Shown here: piece after piece, positions 28,754 through 38,752 of the stretch
Position numbering within the stretch: the first letter of the stretch is position 1
Layout: each line of letters begins with the position of its first letter
NCBI RefSeq assembly: GCF_025822765.1
Contig: NZ_JACKUK010000043.1
Span: 1-49,550, forward strand
Reading direction: 5' to 3'
Source of the DNA: Mycobacterium barrassiae
Lineage (GTDB): Bacteria > Actinomycetota > Actinomycetes > Mycobacteriales > Mycobacteriaceae
DNA length: 49,550 bases
The notes under the pieces: model-generated
Database searches by the model: none
What the model saw: the letters and a program-made list of their open reading frames with translations, nothing else
What the model was told of the DNA's origin: nothing
Translations under genes and position numbers: made by a program

Positions 28754-30679
28754 TCAGTCGGCCACAAGTGTCAGCCGCGGCCCCTCGGGTGACAGCGGCA
28801 CGTTCTCGCGCTGGAGCAACCAGGATGCGATGTTGTGGAACAGCGGCGCCGCCGTCGTCCCGGGCTGACCGTCGGCTGTGCGGTGCGGGTTGTCCATCAT
28901 CACGCCGACGACATAGCGCGGGTTGTCGGTCGTGGCGATGCCGGCGAAGGTGATCCAGTAGACGTCGCTGTAGTAGCAGCCGCACGCCGGGTTGATCTGC
29001 TGGGCGGTGCCGGTCTTGCCGGAGAGCTGATAGCCCTCGACGGCGCCCTGGGACCCGGTGCCCTGCTGCACACCGGTGGGGTCGCGCTGCAGCGTCGCCC
29101 GCAGCATCTGTCGAACGGTCCGCGCGGTCTCCGCCGACACCACCCGCACTCCTTCGGGCCGCGGTTCCTCCATCCGCGTGCCGTCGGGCGCGATGATGGC
29201 CTTGACGATCCGCGGCGGAATCCGCACGCCGTCGTTGGCGATGGTTTGGTACATGCCCGTCATCTGCAGCAGGGTCATCGAAAGGCCCTGTCCGATAGGC
29301 AAGTTGGAGAACGTGCTACCCGACCACTGGTCGATCGGCGGGACCAGGCCCGCGCTCTCGCCCGGCAGCCCGACGCCGGTGCGCTGGCCGAGCCCGAACT
29401 TCCGCACCATCTCTGCGAACTTCTGCGGACCGAGGCGCTGCGCCAGCATCAGCGTGCCGACGTTGGACGACTTCCCGAAGATGCCGGTCGTGGTATACGG
29501 CATGGTGCCGTGCTCCCAGGCGTCGCCGACGGTCACCCCGCCCATATGGATCGAGCCCGGTACCTGCAGGACCTCGTCGGGGTTCGACAGCCCGTACTCG
29601 ATCACCGACGAGGCGGTGATGATCTTGTTGACCGAACCGGGTTCGAACGGCGATGACACCGCGGGGTTGCCCAGTTGGCGGTGTTCCTGCCTGCCGATGT
29701 CCTGGCTGGGATCGAAGGTGTTGTCGTTCGCCATCGCGAGCACCTCGCCGGTTTTCGCGTCGAGCACCACGGCTGACGCGTTCTTCGCACCGGAGAGATC
29801 CTTGGCCTGCTGAACCTGCTGCTGCACATAGAACTGGATGTCGTCGTCGAGGGTCAGCATCACCGTCGAGCCGTCCACCGCATCGTGGCGGTTGCGGTAA
29901 CTGCCGGGAATGACAACACCGTCGGAGCCGCGGTCGTAGGTGACCGAACCGTCGGTGCCGGCCAGCACCGCGTCCATGGAGTCCTCCATGCCCAACAGAC
30001 CGTGGCCGTCCCAGTCGATACCGCCGACGATGTTGGCCGCCAGCGATCCGCCCGGGTACTGACGCAGGTCCTGACGCTCCGAGCCGACCTCGGGGAACTT
30101 GGCGGTGATGGCGTCGGCGATGGCCGGGTCGACCGCACGGGCGAGATAGACGAACGTCTCGTTGCTCTTCAGCTTCTTGAGCACCGTCGCGGCGTTGGGC
30201 TTGTTGTTCAGCCGCAACGCGACCTCGGCGGCGATGTCGCGCATCCGCTGTTCCGGAGCCGGCGCTTCGGGTGTCTTCGCCCGCGCCTCTTCGAGCTGCT
30301 TGCGGATCTTGAGCGGTTGGAACGTCAACGCGCGGGCTTCGATGGTGAAGGCCAGCTTGTCGTTGTTGCGGTCGACGATGGCACCGCGTACCGCCTTGTC
30401 GACGTCGGTGACCTTGAGTTGGCTCGCCGCCTCGGCACGCAGCCCCTCGGCCCGCGGCACCTGAAGATTGAACAGCTGCCCCGCCGCGACGATCAGCACC
30501 AGGAAGATGACGGCATTACCGACCCGGTGCCGGAACACGAACGACGCACTGCGCAGGCCGGCGTCCGGCGCGGGCACGCGGGTGCGTCGCGAGCGCGCGG
30601 AGCGCTCCTGCGTCTTCACCACGGCACGCTCCTTCGGCTTGCCGCCGCCGCGTGCGGGATCCTTCTTGCCGCGGCTCAT
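28754..30679 (-). CDS. pbpB: Septal class B penicillin-binding protein PbpB (FtsI/PBP3)
   Basis: The product has 641 residues. A basic N-terminus and one membrane span (about 52-71) are followed by the PBP dimerisation domain and a transpeptidase domain with SVNK (catalytic Ser349), SSN (404-406) and KTG (555-557). It cross-links septal peptidoglycan with FtsW. The start overlaps the stop of the FtsL-like gene by 4 bp. Confidence 0.97.
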   Translation of the reverse strand: MSRGKKDPARGGGKPKERAVVKTQERSARSRRTRVPAPDAGLRSASFVFRHRVGNAVIFLVLIVAAGQLFNLQVPRAEGLRAEAASQLKVTDVDKAVRGAIVDRNNDKLAFTIEARALTFQPLKIRKQLEEARAKTPEAPAPEQRMRDIAAEVALRLNNKPNAATVLKKLKSNETFVYLARAVDPAIADAITAKFPEVGSERQDLRQYPGGSLAANIVGGIDWDGHGLLGMEDSMDAVLAGTDGSVTYDRGSDGVVIPGSYRNRHDAVDGSTVMLTLDDDIQFYVQQQVQQAKDLSGAKNASAVVLDAKTGEVLAMANDNTFDPSQDIGRQEHRQLGNPAVSSPFEPGSVNKIITASSVIEYGLSNPDEVLQVPGSIHMGGVTVGDAWEHGTMPYTTTGIFGKSSNVGTLMLAQRLGPQKFAEMVRKFGLGQRTGVGLPGESAGLVPPIDQWSGSTFSNLPIGQGLSMTLLQMTGMYQTIANDGVRIPPRIVKAIIAPDGTRMEEPRPEGVRVVSAETARTVRQMLRATLQRDPTGVQQGTGSQGAVEGYQLSGKTGTAQQINPACGCYYSDVYWITFAGIATTDNPRYVVGVMMDNPHRTADGQPGTTAAPLFHNIASWLLQRENVPLSPEGPRLTLVAD

Positions 30680-31665
30680 GCGGGCGCCCCCGGGACAGGC
30701 GCGGTGACCGGGCCTGGCGCCGGCGGCACGGTCAGCGGCTGCTGGAGCAATGGCGCCGACGGCGCTGCCGGAGACGCAGGCATCGGACCCAGCGCGGGCA
30801 GCGTCCCCGCCCCGTGGGGCACCTCGGCGCCCGGTGCGGCCGGGGCCGGGACCGCAGGCGTGACCGGCGCGGACAGACCCGTGCCGGCCGGCGGGCGAGC
30901 GGACGGCTGCTGCACACGCACGGGGAGCTCACGCGGATCCACGACTCGCGCGGCCGGGCCCGGCGTGGGAGTGGGGGCGGGAGCGGCCGGCGTCTCGTCG
31001 GGTAGCGGGGTGTTGAGTGGCGGCGGCGGAACGCCTTCAGCGGGTTTGGGGGTGCCGACGACGACCCAGTTGCCTGCAGGATCCTGCACGAGGTGCGCGG
31101 TGTCGCGGGACGGGATCATTCCGAGACCACGCGCCGCCTCGGCCAAGGCGGGCGCGGCCTGCGCCTCGAGGACGTCACGCTCCAGCGCTTCCTTCTGTTG
31201 CAGCAGAGCCTGATTCGTCTCACGGGCGGAGCCCAGCTGATAGGACCGCGACGCGGCGTCGGTCGACAGCCACAGCGTCGTGCCCAGGCCGACGCCCAGC
31301 GATCCGATGACCAGGACGACGAACGGCACCTTGGCGACCAGGGTGCGGGGGTTCAGATCGATCGAGGCCAGCTTGAGGATGATCCGTTCGCGTAACGGAG
31401 GCCGGATGACCTTGGGTGCCTTCGCTTTCCGCGCCTTGGCGCGTGCCTTGGCCTGACCGGCGTTCTTCGGCCGGCCGGGGGCACCCTTGGGCCGTGAAAT
31501 CGGGTTGGTCTTCGGCGCTGACCGCGCCGGCCGCTGCTCGCGGGCGGGCTTGCGGCGCGACGGCGCCTCCGGGGCCCGTCGACCGTTTCGGGGATTGCGC
31601 CGACGCTCGTCGTTCCCGCGCGCCGGTGCCGAGCGCTTGACCTTCTTGGGCTGCTTCGCCTTCAT
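30676..31665 (-). CDS. FtsL-like bitopic membrane protein (Rv2164c position)
   Basis: The product has 329 residues. A very basic cytoplasmic tail (about 1-95, rich in Arg, Lys, Ala and Pro) precedes one membrane span (about 112-131). A coiled-coil stretch (about 140-172, [19 protein letters not shown]) is followed by a Pro/Ala-rich extracytoplasmic tail of about 130 residues. Place between rsmH and pbpB, topology and coiled coil fit FtsL, though sequence identity to classical FtsL is low. It probably links FtsQ to PbpB and FtsW. Confidence 0.8.
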   Translation of the reverse strand: MKAKQPKKVKRSAPARGNDERRRNPRNGRRAPEAPSRRKPAREQRPARSAPKTNPISRPKGAPGRPKNAGQAKARAKARKAKAPKVIRPPLRERIILKLASIDLNPRTLVAKVPFVVLVIGSLGVGLGTTLWLSTDAASRSYQLGSARETNQALLQQKEALERDVLEAQAAPALAEAARGLGMIPSRDTAHLVQDPAGNWVVVGTPKPAEGVPPPPLNTPLPDETPAAPAPTPTPGPAARVVDPRELPVRVQQPSARPPAGTGLSAPVTPAVPAPAAPGAEVPHGAGTLPALGPMPASPAAPSAPLLQQPLTVPPAPGPVTAPVPGAPA

Positions 31666-32837
31666 CGAGATCCCCCAACTTTCTCCAGTGCCCGCAGCCG
31701 CACCGACGCGCTACGTGGGTTCAATGCGATCTCCTCGGCTCCCGCGCGCTCCGCGCCGCGGGTCAAGGCGACGAACTCCGGTTCGTGACCGGGCAGTTCA
31801 ACCGGAAGACCCGGCGGCGTCCTGGATGCGGTGGCCGCCGCGAATTGGTTCTTCACGATGCGGTCCTCCAGGGATTGATAGGCCATCACCACGATTCGAC
31901 CGCCGGGAGCCAGCGCGTCGAGCGCCGCGGGCAGCGCGTTGCGTAGCGAGTCGAGTTCGCCGTTGACGGCGATACGCAGTGCCTGGAAAGTCCGCTTCGC
32001 CGGATGTCCGCCGGTGCGGCGGGCGGGGGCCGGAATCGCTTGGTACAACAGCTCAACCAGTTCGCCGGTGGTCGCGAACGGCCGAGCGGCACGACGCCGC
32101 GCGATCTGCGCGGCGATACGGCTGGCGAACCGCTCCTCACCGAATTCGCGCAAGATCCGGGTCAGTGTCCGTTCGTCGTAGGTGTTGACGACCTCGGCGG
32201 CGGTCAGTGGCGCATCGGGGTCCATCCTCATGTCGAGCGGGGCGTCCGACGCGTAGGAGAAGCCGCGCTCGGTGCGGTCCAGTTGCATCGACGACACCCC
32301 GAGGTCGAACAGGATTCCGTCGACGACGGGGGCACTGCCCACCCAGTAACCGGATTGCTCGAGCGCTCCTGCGATCCCGTCGTAGCGGGTGCGCACCAGC
32401 AGGATCCGGTCGCCGAATTCGGCCAACCGCTCGCCGGCGATCCACAGCGCGTTGGGATCGCGATCCAGGCCGATCAACCGCAGCGCGGGGAACTCGGTGA
32501 GGAATCGTTCCGCGTGGCCGCCCGCACCGAGCGTGGCGTCAACGAGCACCGCGCCGCTGCCGTCGGGGGCGTTGCGGGTCAGCGCCGGGGCCAGCAGTTC
32601 GACGCAGCGGTCGAGCAGGACGGGGATGTGTCCGTGATCGGCGGAGTCTTCAGGTTCGTCGGGCATCGCTGTGCCTCCGTGTAAGCCTCCGGTGAGGGCC
32701 TCTGCATCGAGGTCCCTGCCCGAGAGCACGGACCTGGCGTCGGGGAAGTACGCCAGGGCCGGTTCGGGCAGAGGCCACGGTGCAAGGGCAACGTGCCGGC
32801 TGGCCGGGGCATCAGATGATGTCGTGCAGAGCTTCAT
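31662..32837 (-). CDS. rsmH: 16S rRNA m4C1402 methyltransferase RsmH (MraW)
   Basis: The product has 391 residues. The AdoMet site [16 protein letters not shown] and RsmH signatures [30 protein letters not shown] and [17 protein letters not shown] are present. It methylates C1402 in the ribosomal P site. The first ~60 residues precede the usual HIPVLL start, but [15 protein letters not shown] resembles the N-terminal extension I recall in the M. tuberculosis protein, so the ATG at 32837, 26 bp inside mraZ, is kept. An ATG at residue 58 is the alternative. No clear ribosome site precedes 32837. Confidence 0.93.
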   Translation of the reverse strand: MKLCTTSSDAPASRHVALAPWPLPEPALAYFPDARSVLSGRDLDAEALTGGLHGGTAMPDEPEDSADHGHIPVLLDRCVELLAPALTRNAPDGSGAVLVDATLGAGGHAERFLTEFPALRLIGLDRDPNALWIAGERLAEFGDRILLVRTRYDGIAGALEQSGYWVGSAPVVDGILFDLGVSSMQLDRTERGFSYASDAPLDMRMDPDAPLTAAEVVNTYDERTLTRILREFGEERFASRIAAQIARRRAARPFATTGELVELLYQAIPAPARRTGGHPAKRTFQALRIAVNGELDSLRNALPAALDALAPGGRIVVMAYQSLEDRIVKNQFAAATASRTPPGLPVELPGHEPEFVALTRGAERAGAEEIALNPRSASVRLRALEKVGGSR

Positions 32838-33243
32838 CTGTGGCCGCGGAGAAGTTCTCTTCGTGGGACTGCTGGTATTCCTGCCACGCAGCCGAATCCC
32901 AGATCTCGAGGTAGTCGACCGAGCCGATCACCACGCAGTCCTTGGAGAGGTTGGCGTAGCGGCGATGATCGGCCGACAACGTGATCCGGCCTTGTGAGTC
33001 GGGGTGCTGTTCATCGGTGGCCGCGGCGAGATTTCGCAGGAAGGCCCGGGCTTCCGGATTGCTCCGGGACGCCTGCGATGCCCGTCGTGCCAGCTTTTCG
33101 AACTCCGCACGCGGATAGACGGCAAGGCTGTGATCTTGGCTTTTGGTGACCATCAACCCTCCTGCCAGCGCGTCGCGGAATTTGGCGGGCAGTGTGAGCC
33201 GCCCCTTGTCGTCGAGTTTCGGCGTGTAGGTGCCGAGAAACAT
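32812..33243 (-). CDS. mraZ: Transcriptional regulator MraZ
   Basis: The product has 143 residues with two SpoVT-AbrB-like halves: [20 protein letters not shown] and the second repeat around [16 protein letters not shown]. MraZ binds repeated TGGG-type boxes upstream of its own gene and controls the division and cell-wall operon. The ATG at 33243 has GGGAGGTGG shortly upstream. Matching boxes are seen at 33286-33313. Confidence 0.96.
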   Translation of the reverse strand: MFLGTYTPKLDDKGRLTLPAKFRDALAGGLMVTKSQDHSLAVYPRAEFEKLARRASQASRSNPEARAFLRNLAAATDEQHPDSQGRITLSADHRRYANLSKDCVVIGSVDYLEIWDSAAWQEYQQSHEENFSAATDEALHDII

Positions 33244-33285
33244 CCCGCCACCTCCCGATACTCCGGAGTCCCGGTTACTCCGTTG

Positions 33286-33313
33286 CCGCCACTTTACCCC
33301 ACAATCCCCCACT
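33286..33313 (-). promoter_or_regulatory. MraZ operator: three boxes at 10-bp spacing
   Basis: Read on the minus strand, the T of a GTGG core recurs exactly every 10 bp (plus-strand CCAC at 33289, 33299 and 33309): AGTGGGGGAT, TGTGGGGTAA, AGTGGCGG. This is the spacing known for MraZ operators. The boxes lie about 45-70 bp upstream of mraZ. TAAAGT inside the array (minus strand) fits the mycobacterial -10 pattern, which would place the operator on the promoter. Confidence 0.75.
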
Positions 33314-33573
33314 TTGCTCCAAATATGCAGGCGAGTTGTGCTGAACTCCCCACTTTGCACCCGCGATCAGTTACGTCCGCACTTTCGAGGTGGAATCAAC
33401 CACCCTCCGACCCGGCAAAAGCCCAGGTGGGCGTACCGAATGCCGCAGACCGCCTGCAGTGGGGCGTGGTGGGGGAAATCTCTAGGCCGCGGGCACCCAC
33501 GTGTGCGAGATCAGGGCAGCGCGGTGGTCCTGTTCTGCCCCGACCGTCCCCAAACTCCCCCACTGAATAGCAA

Positions 33574-33608
33574 AAACAGGGGCGACCCGAGATGGGCTGC
33601 CCCTGTTT
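33574..33608 (-). terminator. Intrinsic terminator of the DUF3040 gene
   Basis: A perfect 10-bp stem (AAACAGGGGC at 33574-33583 with GCCCCTGTTT at 33599-33608) has a 15-nt loop, and on the minus strand it ends in a run of five T. It lies just after the stop of the gene at 33620 and before the mraZ promoter, so it isolates the division operon. Confidence 0.8.
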
Positions 33609-33619
33609 GTCGTTCGGTG

Positions 33620-34027
33620 TTACTCGTCGAAGCGGCGGCGGAAGCGGTCTTCCATGCGGCTGGTGAACGAGCCGCCGGAGCCCTTGGCCCGCTTCTGCCG
33701 CTGCTGTCCGACCTCGTCGGTGGCCAACCGGCCCGGACCACCGGGCACGCGCGGACCCGTGATCGCGAAGACCACGCCGCCGAACATCACGATGAAGCCG
33801 ATGACGGAAAGGATCGCGAAGTCACCGATTCGGGTCGCCGGGATCGCGATGCCGGCCACCAGCATCGCCAGCCCGATCACGAAAAGCGCTGCACCCTGCA
33901 GTCGACGCCGGGTGGAAGGTGTCCGCAGCGTGCCCCCACGAACACTCGAAGCGAACTTCGGGTCCTCGGCATAGAGCGCGCTCTCGATCTGATCGAGCAT
34001 GCGCTGCTCATGATCGGAGAGTGGCAT
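33620..34027 (-). CDS. DUF3040 membrane protein (Rv2169c)
   Basis: The product has 135 residues. MPLSDHEQRMLDQIESALYA is the DUF3040 signature. Two membrane spans (about 46-64 and 70-89) are followed by a Gly/Arg-rich hydrophilic tail. This actinobacterial family sits beside mraZ in mycobacteria; its function is unknown. It ends with its own terminator. Confidence 0.88.
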   Translation of the reverse strand: MPLSDHEQRMLDQIESALYAEDPKFASSVRGGTLRTPSTRRRLQGAALFVIGLAMLVAGIAIPATRIGDFAILSVIGFIVMFGGVVFAITGPRVPGGPGRLATDEVGQQRQKRAKGSGGSFTSRMEDRFRRRFDE

Positions 34028-34258
34028 TCGTCCCTCCCTCGGGGCCCTGGAGCCGATGCGACCGGTCTCAATCGTTCAAACTGATGTCCGCCCGCATGGA
34101 CGGCCACCTAACAGTCATGATACGAGGTCAATCTGAGCCGTACCACCTAGTTCGACGCCCGATTGTATGACGTACACCGCCACTGGCGAGCACCACCACG
34201 CTCCACTCGATAATGGGGTGAAGGTGATCGCAGGACGCTGTTCAGGGACAGGAGCAAG

Positions 34259-34876
34259 TTGGCGACATTTCTGATCGGTCTGTCGCCGAGCGACATGCAA
34301 CGCCGGCTCGGTGAAGCGCTCTCCGTCTACGTCGACGCCATGCGCTATCCGCGCGGTACGGAAGACCAGCGCGCATCGATGTGGCTGGAGCACACGCAGC
34401 GGGGCGGGTGGAAGGCGGTTGCCGCCCTCGAAGTCCCGGAAGTACGAGATCAGGGCGGATCCGACCCGTCACCGCCATCCGATGTCGAGCTCGCCTCGGC
34501 GCCTCTGCTCGGTATCGCCTACGGCTACTGCGGCGCCCCCGACCAGTGGTGGCAGCAGCAGGTGGTCGCTGGCCTGCACCGGGTGGGCACCGACTCCGCC
34601 CGCATCGCGGAGCTGATGAACAGCTATTTCGAGCTGACCGAACTGCACATCCACCCCCGCGCTCAGGGCCGCGGCCTCGGCGAGGCGCTGGCCCGACGGC
34701 TGCTCGCGGACCGTCGCGAATCGCATGTGCTGCTGTCGACCCCCGAGATCAACGGCGAGGCCAACCGTGCCTGGCGGCTGTACCGGCGCCTCGGCTTTGC
34801 CGACATCATCCGTGGCTACCACTTCGCGGGTGACCCACGAGCCTTTGCCATCCTGGGTCGCAGACTGCCCCTTTGA
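34259..34876 (+). CDS. GNAT-family N-acetyltransferase (Rv2170)
   Basis: The product has 205 residues. The acetyl-CoA loop is in LHIHPRAQGRGLGEALARRL (QGRGLG), followed by NRAWRLYRRLGF, a common GNAT end. The start is TTG at 34259 with GGAG 5 nt upstream; no ATG or GTG would keep the conserved N-terminus. By position it matches Rv2170. The substrate cannot be read from the sequence. Confidence 0.85.
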   Translation: MATFLIGLSPSDMQRRLGEALSVYVDAMRYPRGTEDQRASMWLEHTQRGGWKAVAALEVPEVRDQGGSDPSPPSDVELASAPLLGIAYGYCGAPDQWWQQQVVAGLHRVGTDSARIAELMNSYFELTELHIHPRAQGRGLGEALARRLLADRRESHVLLSTPEINGEANRAWRLYRRLGFADIIRGYHFAGDPRAFAILGRRLPL

Positions 34877-34952
34877 AGCCTCTTCGAGCATCCGCGTCTG
34901 GCACGATGACCGTGTGTTCGCTGTGTCCGCTCACCAGCCGCGCAACCATGGC

Positions 34953-35612
34953 ATGAAAAGGTTGCTCGCCGTTGTCCTGCTGATCCTGGTCGTGGCACCG
35001 ACAGTCGTCGGTTGCGTACGGGTCCGCACGTCGATCACGGTGTCGCCGGACGACAGGGTCTCGGGCCAGATCATCGCGGCGGCCAAACCGCGCAACCCGG
35101 ACGACAAGGGCCCGCAGCTGCTCAACAATCTGACCTTCGCCAACAAGGTCGCCGTCTCGGAATACAGCCGCGACGACTATGTCGGGTCCCAGGCGGTGTT
35201 CTCCGACCTCACCTTCGCCGAACTCCCCCAGCTGGCCAACATGAACCGGGACGCCGCCGGGGTGGACATCTCCCTGCGACGGGCCGGCGACCTGGTGATA
35301 CTCGAGGGCCGCGTCGACCTGACCTCGCTGAGTGATCCCGAAGCCGACGTGACGCTGTCGGTGTCGTTCCCCGGAGAGGTCACCTCGACCAACGGCGACC
35401 AGGTGTCCGCAGAGATCGTCGAGTGGCGGCTACGGCCGGGCGTGGTCAGCACCATGAACGCCCAGGCCCGCTACACCGACCCCAGCGCCCGCTCCTTCAC
35501 CGGTGCGGCGATATGGCTCGCCATCGGGTCGTTCATCGTGGCAGCGATCATCGGCGGGCTGGCCTACTACACCCGCGACCAATCCCCCCGCGTCGGCGAA
35601 CCCCAAGGCTGA
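34953..35612 (+). CDS. lppM: Lipoprotein LppM
   Basis: The product has 219 residues. A signal peptide ends at Cys22 in VVAPTVVGC. The LppM body follows (VSPDDRVSGQIIAAAKP, VDISLRRAGDLVILEGRVDL), and a C-terminal membrane span (about 184-205) is followed by a short charged tail. In M. tuberculosis LppM (Rv2171) is linked to phagosome manipulation. Its gene follows the GNAT gene by 76 bp. Confidence 0.88.
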   Translation: MKRLLAVVLLILVVAPTVVGCVRVRTSITVSPDDRVSGQIIAAAKPRNPDDKGPQLLNNLTFANKVAVSEYSRDDYVGSQAVFSDLTFAELPQLANMNRDAAGVDISLRRAGDLVILEGRVDLTSLSDPEADVTLSVSFPGEVTSTNGDQVSAEIVEWRLRPGVVSTMNAQARYTDPSARSFTGAAIWLAIGSFIVAAIIGGLAYYTRDQSPRVGEPQG

Positions 35613-35635
35613 ATGCGGAAAAGGCGGCACTCTGA

Positions 35636-36805
<1,170 letters not shown>

Positions 36806-36807
36806 GC

Positions 36808-38391
36808 ATGACAACCTCGTCACCGGCGGCGCCGTCGAAGAAACCGGCCATGGCGCAACACATTTCACGGTTCGCTACCTTCGCAACGTCTCCGGAGGCG
36901 AAACCGGCCCGCATCGGCGCCCTCGGCGCCGTCCTGATCGCGGCAGGTGGGCTGGGCGCCGGGAGCACCCGCTTGCACGATCCGCTTCTCGAGTCGTTGC
37001 ACCTGTCATGGCTGCGGTTCGGACACGGTCTGGTGCTGTCGTCGGTGCTGCTGTGGGTCGGTGTGGCGCTGATGCTCGTGGCCTGGCTGCGGTTGGGCCG
37101 CAGCGTGATCGACCGCACCGCGACCGAATACACCATGCTCGCGACCACCGCGTTCTGGCTCGCGCCGCTTCTGTTGAGCGTCCCGGTGTTCAGCCGCGAC
37201 ACCTACTCGTACCTCGCGCAGGGCGCACTGCTGCGCGACGGCTTCGACCCGTATGTCGTGGGACCCATCGACAACCCGAACTCGCTGCTGGACAACGTGA
37301 GTCCCATCTGGACCACCACCACCGCGCCGTACGGGCCCGCCTTCATCCTGGTGGCGAAGTTCGTGACCATGCTGGTCGGCGACGACGTCGTGGCCGGCAC
37401 GATGCTGTTGCGGCTGTGCATGCTGCCCGGTTTGGCGTTGTTGATCTGGGCGGCGCCGCGGGTGGCCCGCCACGTCGGCGCCAACGGCGCTGCGGCCCTG
37501 TGGATATGCGTGCTGAACCCGCTCGTGATCATCCATCTGATGGGTGGCGTGCACAACGAAATGTTGATGGTCGGGCTGATGATGGCCGCGATCGCGCTGA
37601 CCTTCAGCGGCCACCATGTCTGGGGCGTCAGCCTGATCGCCGTCGCGGTCGCGGTGAAAGCGACGGCGGGTCTTGCGCTTCCGTTCATGGTGTGGGTGTG
37701 GACCCGCGATCTGCGGCAGCGGCGCGGTTATGGGCCGGCCAAGGCCTTCACCGCGGCGACGGCGGCCTCGATACTCATCTTCGTCGCGGTGTTCGCGGTG
37801 CTGTCGCTGGCCGCCGGGGTGGGCCTGGGGTGGCTGACGGCGCTCGCCGGTTCGGTGAAGATCATCAACTGGCTGACACTGCCGACGGCCGCGGCCAACC
37901 TGGTCAACGTCGTCGGCGGCATCTTCCTGCCGGTGAACTTCTACGCCGTCCTCGACGTCACCCGGATCACCGGCATCGCCATCATCGCCATCTCACTCCC
38001 GTTGTTGTGGTGGCGGTTTCGCCACACCGACCGGGAGGCGCTCGTCGGCATCGCCCTGGTGATGGCCGTCGTGGTGCTGTTCGTTCCCGCCGCGCTGCCC
38101 TGGTACTACACGTGGCCGCTGGCGGTCGTTGCGGCGCTGGCGCAGAGCAGACAATCGATCGCGATCATCGCGGGCCTGTCCACCTGGATCACGGTGATCT
38201 GGAAACCCGACGGCGCGCATGGCATGTACTCCTGGACGCACGTGCTGCTGGCCACCGCATGCGCCGTCGGCGCCTGGTACTGGCTCTACAACGCCCCCGA
38301 CCGCGATGCGGTCAGTACGCCATCGCCTGGGCCCGACGAACCACCTCACGGGCCTGATGCGAGTGCAACGCATCAACCGGCCGGGCATTAG
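36808..38391 (+). CDS. mptA: Alpha-(1->6)-mannopyranosyltransferase MptA
   Basis: The product has 527 residues. It is a GT-C type polytopic membrane enzyme with about 12-13 hydrophobic segments; FSRDTYSYLAQGALLRDGFD in the first large loop carries the catalytic Asp region of this family. MptA (Rv2174) extends the mannan core of lipomannan and LAM with polyprenyl-phosphomannose. The ATG is 2 bp after idsA2. The last 80 bp overlap the convergent Rv2175c-like gene, which is coding on the other strand. Confidence 0.92.
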   Translation: MTTSSPAAPSKKPAMAQHISRFATFATSPEAKPARIGALGAVLIAAGGLGAGSTRLHDPLLESLHLSWLRFGHGLVLSSVLLWVGVALMLVAWLRLGRSVIDRTATEYTMLATTAFWLAPLLLSVPVFSRDTYSYLAQGALLRDGFDPYVVGPIDNPNSLLDNVSPIWTTTTAPYGPAFILVAKFVTMLVGDDVVAGTMLLRLCMLPGLALLIWAAPRVARHVGANGAAALWICVLNPLVIIHLMGGVHNEMLMVGLMMAAIALTFSGHHVWGVSLIAVAVAVKATAGLALPFMVWVWTRDLRQRRGYGPAKAFTAATAASILIFVAVFAVLSLAAGVGLGWLTALAGSVKIINWLTLPTAAANLVNVVGGIFLPVNFYAVLDVTRITGIAIIAISLPLLWWRFRHTDREALVGIALVMAVVVLFVPAALPWYYTWPLAVVAALAQSRQSIAIIAGLSTWITVIWKPDGAHGMYSWTHVLLATACAVGAWYWLYNAPDRDAVSTPSPGPDEPPHGPDASATHQPAGH

Positions 38392-38716
38392 CCTGCTTGT
38401 CCGTCGCCCCGTCGCGGGTGATGGTCAGCGAGGGATCCGGCGTGAACAGCCAGCGCACGATCTCGGTGTCGCGGTAGCCCCCGTCGCGTAGCACGACAAG
38501 CAGGCCGTGGAGGCTCTTCACCACATGGCCGGTGTCGTCGAAGAAGATCTTCGGCACCACCACCGAGCCGTTGCGCCGGACACCGATCAGATGGCCTTCC
38601 CGAAGTTGGTGGTGCACCTTGGTCACCGGGACGCCCAGCAGATCGGCGACGGCGGGCAGGTCGTAGACGGCCTCGCCGGGGTCAAGAACATCGTCGGCGG
38701 CCGGAATGCTGCTCAC
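38312..38716 (-). CDS. DNA-binding protein, PknL partner (Rv2175c)
   Basis: The product has 134 residues. A winged-helix DNA-binding part (YDLPAVADLLGVPVTKVHHQ) and the tail LHSHQAREVVRRAQAMAY match Rv2175c, the known substrate of PknL. The only available start is GTG at 38716, giving VSSIPAADD at the N-terminus; the upstream segment holding Thr9 in M. tuberculosis is not translated from a normal start here. It is divergent from pknL with 36 bp between them and overlaps mptA by 80 bp. Confidence 0.88.
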   Translation of the reverse strand: MSSIPAADDVLDPGEAVYDLPAVADLLGVPVTKVHHQLREGHLIGVRRNGSVVVPKIFFDDTGHVVKSLHGLLVVLRDGGYRDTEIVRWLFTPDPSLTITRDGATDKQANARPVDALHSHQAREVVRRAQAMAY

Positions 38717-38752
38717 GCCATCGAGTCTAGGTGTCTCGGACCGACTCGTAAC

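Larger units (their letters stand above)
33244..33619 (-). promoter_or_regulatory. mraZ upstream region (376 bp without a gene)
   Basis: Besides the operator array, two further AAAGTGSGG-like motifs are seen on the minus strand: around 33348-33356 (AAAGTGGGG) and around 33379-33388 (AAAGTGCGG). More G-rich stretches occur near 33462-33480 and 33556-33563. The distal end holds the terminator of the DUF3040 gene. No coding potential was recognised. Confidence 0.5.

Noticed and set aside
27270-28868. Long plus-strand open frame of 532 codons
   Set aside because: Antisense to murE and the end of pbpB, with no recognisable domain.
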